Source: Deinococcus sp. (lineage in GTDB: Bacteria > Deinococcota > Deinococci > Deinococcales > Deinococcaceae). From it: a DNA stretch of 23,423 bases. The stretch lies in NCBI GenBank assembly GCA_030524065.1, contig JAUNHF010000003.1, forward strand, positions 1 to 23,423. Reading direction: 5' to 3'. This document shows positions 18,110-23,423 of this stretch, in pieces. Under the pieces are notes generated by a model. It did not search any database and was not told the origin of the DNA. It was given only the letters and a program-made list of their open reading frames with translations. The position numbers and the translations under genes are program-made. How positions within the stretch are numbered: position 1 is the stretch's first letter; every line of letters begins with the position of its first letter.

Positions 18110-18892
18110 ATGGCACAGGTACAGGAACGGGCAAGAACCTTGAAAGTGAATATGCTGATGGTGTTGGGTCTGCTGGCTGTGCCAGGGCTGACGGGCTGTG
18201 GCGGCGGCGGTGGAGTGCCCGCAGCGGGCCGGGCGCCGCAGCAGCCGTACCTGCCGGTCGCCGGCGTGGGTGCTGATTCTGGCCTCCATCCCCTGAGCGC
18301 CGGGGCGGCCACTCCCTCGGCGCAGGAAGCCGAACTGCTGAAGCTGATCAATGAGGTCCGCACGCTGGGCACGCTGGGCGGCAAGAGTGTCATTGCTGGC
18401 AGCTGCGCCGAAACCAGCTTTGCTCCACGGCGACTTGCCCCGCTGACCTACAGCGGTGTGTTGGCTCAGGCCGCCAGCAAGCACGCTCAGTACATGGGCC
18501 AAGTGGGTTACCAGGGGCACGATGAAAGCGCCGAGCTGGCAGCAGGCAGCAGCTTTTTTTACGGGGCTTCTCGCCAGGACCGCGTGCAGCGCAGCGTCAC
18601 CGAAGCAGGCCTGTCACCCACCTATGATTTCGTTGCCAGCAACTCGGGTGAAAACGTGGCCGGCGGCACCCCCGGACAGACGGACGATGGGGGCATGACC
18701 ACCGGTTACGCCACCCCCCGCGAGGTGATGGAAGCCTGGATAAAAAGCCCGGCGCACTGCCGCAACCTGATGAATCCGGCCTGGGACTTTGTGGGGACGG
18801 CGTACCATCAGCGTGCTGAGCCCAACGTACATGTGCAGCCCCGGCTCCACCAGCATTCGTGGGTGCAGGTGTTCGGCCGCGGCACCGCCTAG
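18110..18892 (+). CDS. CAP (SCP-like) domain lipoprotein
   Basis: 260 residues. The N-terminus has basic residues, a hydrophobic stretch MLMVLGLLAVPG and the lipobox LTGC with Cys 30, followed by glycines, so it is probably an outer-surface lipoprotein. After a proline-rich linker (about 31-68) comes a CAP/SCP domain: ELLKLINEVRTLG, SKHAQYMGQVGYQGHDESA (conserved His), SGENVAGG, EVMEAWIKSPAHCRNLMNPAWDFVGTAY (second conserved His), and the final SWVQVFG. Bacterial CAP proteins (YkwD-like) are secreted and of unsettled function; lipid binding or protease-like roles have been proposed. ATG 18110 has a purine-rich region upstream; ATG 18152 (MLMVLG) is an alternative. The preceding spacer carries a palindrome that may control it. 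Confidence 0.85.
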   Translation: MAQVQERARTLKVNMLMVLGLLAVPGLTGCGGGGGVPAAGRAPQQPYLPVAGVGADSGLHPLSAGAATPSAQEAELLKLINEVRTLGTLGGKSVIAGSCAETSFAPRRLAPLTYSGVLAQAASKHAQYMGQVGYQGHDESAELAAGSSFFYGASRQDRVQRSVTEAGLSPTYDFVASNSGENVAGGTPGQTDDGGMTTGYATPREVMEAWIKSPAHCRNLMNPAWDFVGTAYHQRAEPNVHVQPRLHQHSWVQVFGRGTA

Positions 18893-18989
18893 GTCAAGAT
18901 CGTGTACGACTATTGATGGGTACTTGAAACGGTGGTGCAGCTGATTCTGGCCGCACTCTTGTATGCGGGCAAAGGCGCGGCGGACCCTT

Positions 18990-20186
18990 TCAGCCCCAGC
19001 CTGCCGCGCCAGCCGGTTTGGCCCGCGAGCGGCCCTGCGGGGCGTCCTGCCAGCGCGGCAGCGTCATCCAGACCGTGATGCCCCCGCCGCTTGCATTGGG
19101 TTCCAGCCAGATCTCGCCACCATGAAACTGCATCACCTTCTCGCAGATCGCTAGGCCGGTGCCCTGCCCGGCGACCCCAGCCACATGCAGCCGCCTGAAC
19201 ATCCCAAAGGCCTCTTCGCTGCCATGGCCCTGCGGCAGACCGCTGCCGTTGTCGCGCAGGCCGATCTGGACCAAGTGGGCTTCTTCGGTGTCCCGGGTCA
19301 GCACGTGCAGGTGCAGTGGCCGCTCGGCGCGGAACTGCACGGCGTTGTCCAGCAGTTGGGTCAGCACCAGGCGCAGCTGCTCCGGGTCGCCCTGCACCCG
19401 GGGCAGAGCCTCTACGCGCACGCGGATCTGGGCCGCCGTTTCGGGGGGCAGGTCGTGCCAAGCAGCGGCCCACTGCTCGGCCAGATCAACCCGCTGCAGT
19501 GCCTGCGGCGCCGAGATGCTTGACAGTTCCAGCAGCGCCCGGACCAGGCTGCGGGCCCGGCCGGTATGGTGCTGGATGTGCTGCAGGTAATTGCTGCCCC
19601 GGTCCGAGAGTTGGTCGCTGAAGCGGCGTGACAGCAGATCCGAATAACTGCTGATGATACGCAGCGGCTCTTGCAGGTCGTGCGACGCCACCTGGGTCAG
19701 CCGTGCCAGCTCGCGGTTGGAGCGGGCCAGCTGCTCGGTCCGTTCCAGCACGCGCTGTTCCAGTTCCTGATTCAGCCGCCGCACTTCCAGCTCCGCCTGC
19801 TTGCGGCGGGTGATGTTTTCGTGGGCCACCAGCGCGTACTTGCGGCCGCCTTGTTCAAAAGCGGTGATGCGCACCGCAAAGTAACGTTCCTCGGTGGGGG
19901 AGTGGCAGGGGTATTCCAGCTCGTACAAGCTGGTCTGGCCGCCGAGCACCTGCCGGATACCGCGCGCCGTGGCATGGGCCGAGGCGGCGTCGTCGCCGGT
20001 CGCCCCTTCGCAGATACGCAGGTAGTTGCTGCCCAGCGTCTGTATCCCGCCGTTGTCGCACGAAAACCTCTGCCACATGCGGTTTTCCAGGACAATGACG
20101 CCCTCTTCGTCCAGAATGGCGATGTGGGCGGAAAGGGCATCAAACGCGGCCGCAGCAAAGCGCAGAGGTTGATCCGGCAAGTCCAC
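18990..20186 (-). CDS. PAS-domain sensor histidine kinase (phytochrome-type kinase core)
   Basis: 398 residues. An N-terminal PAS domain (about 8-128) begins AAFDALSAHIAILDEEGVIV and ends YALVAHENITRRKQAE. A coiled-coil linker (about 130-165) leads to the HisKA helix with the H-box QVASHDLQEPLRIISSYSDL (H169), the wording seen in phytochrome-class kinases. The ATPase domain has N-box QLLDNAVQF (N281), G1 LRDNGSGLP, F-box AFGMFRRLH, and G2 GQGTGLAICEKVMQFHGGEIW. There is no membrane segment and no GAF/PHY bilin module, so it is a soluble sensor of unknown signal. The GTG at 20186 has TATAGT six bases upstream and no Shine-Dalgarno sequence. It is divergent from, and surely paired with, the response regulator at 20208. 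The stop faces the lipoprotein gene. Confidence 0.92.
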   Translation of the reverse strand: MDLPDQPLRFAAAAFDALSAHIAILDEEGVIVLENRMWQRFSCDNGGIQTLGSNYLRICEGATGDDAASAHATARGIRQVLGGQTSLYELEYPCHSPTEERYFAVRITAFEQGGRKYALVAHENITRRKQAELEVRRLNQELEQRVLERTEQLARSNRELARLTQVASHDLQEPLRIISSYSDLLSRRFSDQLSDRGSNYLQHIQHHTGRARSLVRALLELSSISAPQALQRVDLAEQWAAAWHDLPPETAAQIRVRVEALPRVQGDPEQLRLVLTQLLDNAVQFRAERPLHLHVLTRDTEEAHLVQIGLRDNGSGLPQGHGSEEAFGMFRRLHVAGVAGQGTGLAICEKVMQFHGGEIWLEPNASGGGITVWMTLPRWQDAPQGRSRAKPAGAAGWG

Positions 20187-20192
20187 CTTTCC

Positions 20193-20200
20193 ACTATACT
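20193..20200. promoter_or_regulatory. Bidirectional leaderless promoter with overlapping -10 boxes
   Basis: ACTATACT holds TATACT on the plus strand (20195-20200) and TATAGT on the minus strand (20198-20193), sharing four bases. TATACT lies 7 nt before the regulator ATG (20208) and TATAGT 6 nt before the kinase GTG (20186). Both starts lack a well-placed Shine-Dalgarno sequence. Confidence 0.6.
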
Positions 20201-20207
20201 TCTCCTT

Positions 20208-20672
20208 ATGTCGATGTCAGACGCCAGTGTAAAACCCTTCTGTCTGCTGCTGGTGGAAGACGAACAGGCCGACGCCGAGCTGTTTCAGGAACTGCTGGGT
20301 GAGGTGGCGGCGCATACCAAAGTGATTCACATGGGCAACGGCCAAGAAGCCCTGGACTACCTTCAGCAACTGGGCGAGGAGCAACCTGGCGAGCAGTCTG
20401 GACTGCGGCCCAACCTGATCGTGCTGGACCTGAACATGCCGGTGATGAACGGACACGCCTTCTTGGAACACGCCAAAAAGGACGAGCGCCTCAGCGATAT
20501 TCCCGTGCTGGTGCTGAGCACCTCTGACCACGCCGACGATGTGCAGCGTGCCTATCAGGCCCATGCCAGCGGGTATCTGGTCAAGCCCACCTCGTTTCAC
20601 GAATACACCGAGATGCTGCGCCTGATGACCTCCTACTGGGGGCAGGTCATGCGGCTGCCCCGCAGCGGCTGA
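20208..20672 (+). CDS. Single-domain response regulator, Rcp1-like
   Basis: 154 residues from ATG 20208 (ATG 20214 also possible), all receiver domain with no output domain. It has the acidic pair in LLLVEDEQADAE (E17, D18), phospho-acceptor D74 in LIVLDLNMPVMNG, S104 and T105 in LVLSTSDH, and K126 in GYLVKPTSF. The YLVKPTSFHEYTEMLRLMTSYW ending and the EALDYL segment match regulators of the Rcp1 class that pair with phytochrome-type kinases. It should take phosphate from the divergent PAS kinase and signal by protein contact or act as a phosphate relay. The frame is open far upstream, antisense to the kinase, but that part is not protein-like. The leaderless promoter supports this start. Confidence 0.93.
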   Translation: MSMSDASVKPFCLLLVEDEQADAELFQELLGEVAAHTKVIHMGNGQEALDYLQQLGEEQPGEQSGLRPNLIVLDLNMPVMNGHAFLEHAKKDERLSDIPVLVLSTSDHADDVQRAYQAHASGYLVKPTSFHEYTEMLRLMTSYWGQVMRLPRSG

Positions 20673-20709
20673 TCAGAAGCTGCACCAGGCTGAATCTGCA
20701 GAAAGCTGA

Positions 20710-20749
20710 CCCTGGCCCGCCGACCGGGGGTGGTTGCCGTGGGCCAGGG
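20710..20749 (+). terminator. Hairpin after the response regulator gene
   Basis: CCCTGGCCC (20710-20718) and GGGCCAGGG (20741-20749) are exact complements around a 22-nt loop that can fold further (ACC/GGT). No T-run follows. It is probably a terminator or 3' end stabiliser. Confidence 0.45.
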
Positions 20750-20854
20750 CGCCGGGGCTCACTTGCCCCCCACGGTGGGCCAATCCGGCTTGACCCTTCC
20801 TTCGGAGTTGGGGCTTGAGGACGTCTGCTTCCAGAAAGGCCCGGCCCTGGCCCG

Positions 20855-20860
20855 TATCCT
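20855..20860 (+). promoter_or_regulatory. -10 box of the UbiD-family gene, leaderless-type
   Basis: TATCCT lies 7 nt before ATG 20868, in a gap (GTGCCAC) with no Shine-Dalgarno sequence. The -35 is not evident. Confidence 0.4.
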
Positions 20861-20867
20861 GTGCCAC

Positions 20868-22721
20868 ATGGCCTTTCCCGACATTCAGTCCTTTATGCAG
20901 CTGCTGGACAGCCGCGGCGAACTGCTGCGGGTCTCTGCTCCGGTGTCACGCGACCTGGAAATTACCGAAATTGCCGACCGGCTGGTCAAGAAAGGCGGTC
21001 CGGCGGTGCTGTTCGAGAATGTCATTGACAGCGATTTTCCGCTGCTGATCGGCGCGCTGGGCACGCGGGAGCGGGTGGCGCTGTCGCTGGGTGTGGACGA
21101 CCTGGATGACTTGGCTGCCAAAGTCAACGCCCTGATTGACCTCAAGGGTCAGGGCGGAGTGCGTGGACTGCTGGGCAACGTCCCCAAGCTGGGCGACGCC
21201 ATGAACCTGCCGCCCCGGCGCGTGCGCTCGGCACCCGTGCAGGAAGTGGTCTGGCGCGGCGATGAGGTGGACCTCTCGCGCATTCCGGTGCTCAAATGCT
21301 GGCCCGAAGACGGCGGCCCCTTTGTCACCCTGCCGCTGGTGATTACCCGCGATCCCGAAACCGGCGAGCGCAACATGGGCATGTACCGCATGCAGGTGAT
21401 GAGCAAGAACACGACCGGTATGCACTGGCAGCGTCACAAGACCGGCACCCGGCACCTTGAAAAGGCCAAAGCGCGTGGTGAGCGGCTGCCCGTCGCCGTA
21501 GCGCTGGGCGGCGACCCGGCCCTGATTTACGCCGCGACGGCCCCGCTCCCGCCCATTCCGGGCCTGGACGAATTCGCGCTGGCGGGGTATCTGCGCGGGC
21601 AGCGTTACCCGGTGGCCAGAGCCGTCACGGTGGACCTGGATGTGCCCGCCAACGCCGAATTCATCCTTGAAGGCTACGTGGACCCGCAGGAGGACTGGGT
21701 GGTGGAAGGGCCGTTTGGGGACCACACCGGCTTTTATACGCTGCCCGACCTCTACCCGCTGTTCCACGTCACCGCCGTCACCATGCGCCGTCAGCCGGTC
21801 TACCCGGCCACCATCGTGGGCCGCCCGCCGATGGAGGACGCTTACCTGATTGAAGCGTCCGAGCGGCTGTTTCTGCCCGCCGCGCAGCTGATTCAGCCAG
21901 AAATCGCGGACTATCACATGCCTCCGGCGGGCGTGGCTCACAACCTGGTCGTGGTCAGTATCCACAAGGAATTTCCCGGTCAGGCCTACAAGGTCGCCAA
22001 CGGCCTCTTCGGGCTGGGGCAGATGATGAACGCCAAGGTGATTGTGGTGGTAGACGCCGGGGTCAGGGTCAACGATCTGGACGCCGTGTGGCGCGAAGTG
22101 GCCCAGAAAGCCCAGCCGGGCCGCGACACCCTGACCACCCGTGGCCCCATTGACGTGCTGGACCACTCCAGCCGGGGCTGGGGCTACGGCGGCAAACTGA
22201 TTATTGACGCGACCACCAAGCGCCCCGAAGAAATCGGCTCTGGCGTGAGCAGCCGCGAAGACCAGGCAGAAGATGTGGTGCCCGAAACCTTTCAGGCGCA
22301 CGCTGCCGCCGACCTGCCCAAGTTTCCTGGCGTGCTGGCGCAGCGTCAGACCCCAGACGGTTATTGGTACGCAGCGCTTGACAAGACTGAAGCGGGGCAG
22401 GCCCGCGCCCTGGCCGAAGCGTTCGCTGCCCACCCGGCGGCGGCAGGCGTGCGCCACCTGCTGATCTGCGACGAGCAGACCGATGTGCAGGACGTGGGCG
22501 ATGTCTGGTGGACCGTGCTGAACAACATTGACGCCGAGCGCGATGTCTGGGTGCTGGATACCCCCGGCGGCGGGCACCTGCTGGCCTGGGACGGGGCGCG
22601 CAAGCTACCCAGTGAAGGCTTCGTGCGCGAGTGGCCGCCCAAAATCGTGATGGACCTGGCTGTGCGGGCGCGGGTGGACCGACTGTGGAATGTGTATGGC
22701 CTGCCGGAACGCTGGCGCTAG
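20868..22721 (+). CDS. UbiD-family prenylated-FMN decarboxylase
   Basis: 617 residues from ATG 20868 (MAFPDIQSFMQLLDSRGELLRV, the usual family beginning). The frame is open further upstream to 20730, but that part lacks family features. UbiD enzymes reversibly decarboxylate aromatic or acrylic acids using prenylated FMN made by UbiX. Visible blocks are EITEIADRLVKKGGPAVLFENV, FVTLPLVITRDPETGERNMGMYRMQV, LPVAVALGGDPALIYAATAPLPPIPGLDEFALAGYLRG, AEFILEGYVDPQEDWVVEGPFGDHTGFYTLPDLYPLFHVTAVTMRRQPVYPATIVGRPPMED, and LIQPEIADYHMPPAG, which contains the conserved glutamates. The length fits the larger members found in cyanobacteria and Deinococcus-Thermus. A role in menaquinone synthesis (the futalosine-pathway decarboxylase) is likely but not shown; ubiX is not in the window. 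Confidence 0.9.
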   Translation: MAFPDIQSFMQLLDSRGELLRVSAPVSRDLEITEIADRLVKKGGPAVLFENVIDSDFPLLIGALGTRERVALSLGVDDLDDLAAKVNALIDLKGQGGVRGLLGNVPKLGDAMNLPPRRVRSAPVQEVVWRGDEVDLSRIPVLKCWPEDGGPFVTLPLVITRDPETGERNMGMYRMQVMSKNTTGMHWQRHKTGTRHLEKAKARGERLPVAVALGGDPALIYAATAPLPPIPGLDEFALAGYLRGQRYPVARAVTVDLDVPANAEFILEGYVDPQEDWVVEGPFGDHTGFYTLPDLYPLFHVTAVTMRRQPVYPATIVGRPPMEDAYLIEASERLFLPAAQLIQPEIADYHMPPAGVAHNLVVVSIHKEFPGQAYKVANGLFGLGQMMNAKVIVVVDAGVRVNDLDAVWREVAQKAQPGRDTLTTRGPIDVLDHSSRGWGYGGKLIIDATTKRPEEIGSGVSSREDQAEDVVPETFQAHAAADLPKFPGVLAQRQTPDGYWYAALDKTEAGQARALAEAFAAHPAAAGVRHLLICDEQTDVQDVGDVWWTVLNNIDAERDVWVLDTPGGGHLLAWDGARKLPSEGFVREWPPKIVMDLAVRARVDRLWNVYGLPERWR

Positions 22722-22801
22722 GGGCTGCACAGCTGGCAGATCAGGAGACTGGGGCGCCCGCGTGCTGCACGGCGCCCAGCTCGCAGGAAGGATAGACAAA
22801 G

Positions 22802-22831
22802 AAGCACCGCAGGGGAGCCTTTGCGGTGCTT
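22802..22831. terminator. Bidirectional hairpin between convergent genes
   Basis: AAGCACCGCA (22802-22811) and TGCGGTGCTT (22822-22831) form a perfect 10-bp stem with a 10-nt loop. On the minus strand it is followed by CTTTGTCT. It lies 80 bp after the UbiD-family stop and 22 bp after the small-protein stop and can serve both. Confidence 0.7.
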
Positions 22832-22853
22832 ATGTGACGGGAGAAAGGGGAGG

Positions 22854-23090
22854 TTAGAAAAAGCCGCCCCGCTTGCTCTTGGTGTTGCGGCGTCCAAAGC
22901 GGCGGTTCGCCTGATCCAAGATGGAATCAAACACCTGCTCACGCTTGCTGGGGCGGTACAGGCGGCCCCGCTTGGCCTTCTGGCTGGTGCGGTACTGGGT
23001 GAGCAGTTCCAGGGCAATGGGAGCGACCACCATCAGGGCGCGCAGTTTGCCGGCGCGGCTGGAGCGGGAGACAGTCTTGAATCGGGCCAT
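22854..23090 (-). CDS. Small basic protein of unknown function
   Basis: 78 residues from ATG 23090 (MARFKTVSRS); ATG 23096 would add MN. It is very rich in Arg and Lys (RSSRAGKLRAL, YRTSQKAKRGRLYRPSKRE, NRRFGRRNTKSKRGG), with one short hydrophobic stretch ALMVVAPIALELL. It reminds me of a small conserved Deinococcus protein, but I cannot name a function; the basic ends suggest binding to nucleic acid or to the ribosome. TATCAC lies seven bases before ATG 23090, compatible with a leaderless start, with no Shine-Dalgarno sequence. It is divergent from rpsF, 142 bp apart. Confidence 0.75.
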   Translation of the reverse strand: MARFKTVSRSSRAGKLRALMVVAPIALELLTQYRTSQKAKRGRLYRPSKREQVFDSILDQANRRFGRRNTKSKRGGFF

Positions 23091-23125
23091 GTTCATAGTG
23101 ATAGCGGACCCTGGCCCTCCCGTGG

Positions 23126-23154
23126 CTGAGGCGGCACTTAGATTCTGCTATAAT
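23126..23154 (+). promoter_or_regulatory. rpsF promoter with consensus extended -10
   Basis: TGCTATAAT (23146-23154) is a perfect -10 with the extended TGn motif. A weak -35, CTGAGG (23126-23131), lies 17 bp upstream. Transcription should start near 23161, giving a leader of about 70 nt before rpsF. Confidence 0.8.
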
Positions 23155-23164
23155 CCGCACTTGC

Positions 23165-23210
23165 GCCGCGCGGGCGAGGCTGACATCTGTCTGACCTGTC
23201 CGGGCGCGGC
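23165..23210 (+). promoter_or_regulatory. Structured rpsF leader, candidate S6:S18 binding site
   Basis: GCCGCGC (23165-23171) pairs with GCGCGGC (23204-23210). Inside, GGG pairs with TCC (23199-23201), leaving a two-base bulge, and AGG pairs with CCT before a small apical loop. The fold ends eight bases before the Shine-Dalgarno site. S6:S18 autoregulatory leaders are known before rpsF in several phyla; the match here is by position and general shape only. Confidence 0.4.
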
Positions 23211-23231
23211 AGAAAGCGAGGTGAATGAACA

Positions 23232-23423
23232 ATGGCACAGTACGACCTGAACCTGATCCTGAACCCTAACATCAGCGCCGAGCAGGTGGAGATTGAAAAA
23301 GACTTCATCCAGCGCGCCGTGACCAACGCGGGTGGTGAGATCACCAACCTGGACGAACTCGGCAACCGCCGCCTGGCCTACGCCGTCAACTAGAGCCGCG
23401 AAGGCTACTTCCTGATGTACACC
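23232..23423 (+). CDS. rpsF: 30S ribosomal protein S6, start only, with an in-frame TAG at codon 54
   Basis: The ATG at 23232 has GAGGTGA (23218-23224) seven bases upstream. The protein reads AQYDLNLILNPNISAEQVEI, EKDFIQRAVTNAGGEITNLD and ELGNRRLAYAVN, a clear S6 N-terminus. Then TAG stands at 23391-23393, and the same frame goes on as SREGYFLMYT, which matches the S6 text that should follow. The remainder lies beyond the right edge. S6 pairs with S18 on the 30S platform. In related proteins the stop position is a lysine or similar, so one base change (AAG to TAG) would explain it. It may be a real mutation or a sequencing error. rpsF, ssb and rpsR would be expected further downstream as an operon. 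Confidence 0.9.

Noticed and set aside
19671..20207. Upstream extension of the response regulator frame
   Set aside because: It runs antisense through the kinase gene, has no receiver features, and the leaderless promoter marks ATG 20208.
20206..20222. TTATGTCGATGTCAGAC at the regulator start, partly like the Deinococcus radiation/desiccation response motif
   Set aside because: Only about 12 of 17 positions fit, the right half is poor, and it overlaps two start codons that explain the match.
20946..22577. 543-codon minus-strand frame opposite the UbiD-family gene
   Set aside because: Same shadow effect; the plus-strand product has complete family motifs.

Overview
The window looks like a chromosomal segment of a Deinococcus (inferred from content, not from any search). 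It has high GC and strong third-position G/C bias. Many genes have a TANNNT -10 box 5-7 nt before the start codon, the leaderless architecture known to be common in Deinococcus. The gene set is rpsB-tsf-pyrH-frr-cdsA-dxr-rseP plus a Deinococcus-type small basic protein. No mobile element, rRNA or tRNA was seen.

Left part (1-7958): the 3' end of a crcB fluoride channel; xseA; a GNAT acetyltransferase broken by one frameshift; a second GNAT; then aromatic amino acid genes tyrA (chorismate mutase-prephenate dehydrogenase) and pheA (chorismate mutase-prephenate dehydratase) in tandem, ended by a perfect 14-bp hairpin. On the minus strand follow an Nramp-fold transporter lacking the canonical metal ligands, a mercaptopyruvate-type sulfurtransferase and an ASCH-domain protein. 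Between the last two, a plus-strand gene has lost its 3' end and runs into the antisense of the ASCH gene.

Middle (7996-16409): a minus-strand block of housekeeping genes, in transcription order rpsB, tsf, pyrH, frr, cdsA, dxr, rseP. Terminator-like hairpins lie after rpsB, tsf, frr and cdsA, so this is a row of short units. A 22-repeat type I-E-like CRISPR array sits between cdsA and dxr and points the same way as the genes. No cas genes are in the window. The array has two repeat versions, five older and seventeen newer, differing by one base that changes a G.U pair to an A-U pair in the crRNA hairpin.

Right part (16698-23423): rsmD-coaD overlap by ATGA; an AT-rich 350-bp spacer holds a UACG-tetraloop terminator and a 16-bp palindrome; then a CAP-domain lipoprotein; a PAS histidine kinase divergent from an Rcp1-like single-domain response regulator; a UbiD-family decarboxylase; a small basic protein; and the start of rpsF (ribosomal protein S6), which as given carries an in-frame TAG at codon 54.

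Main points for a second look: the amber codon in rpsF; the array lodged inside the cdsA-dxr-rseP block; two divergent gene pairs whose leaderless promoters share overlapping -10 boxes (7271-7280 and 20193-20200); the ligand-less Nramp; and a tyrA very like the enteric T-protein.
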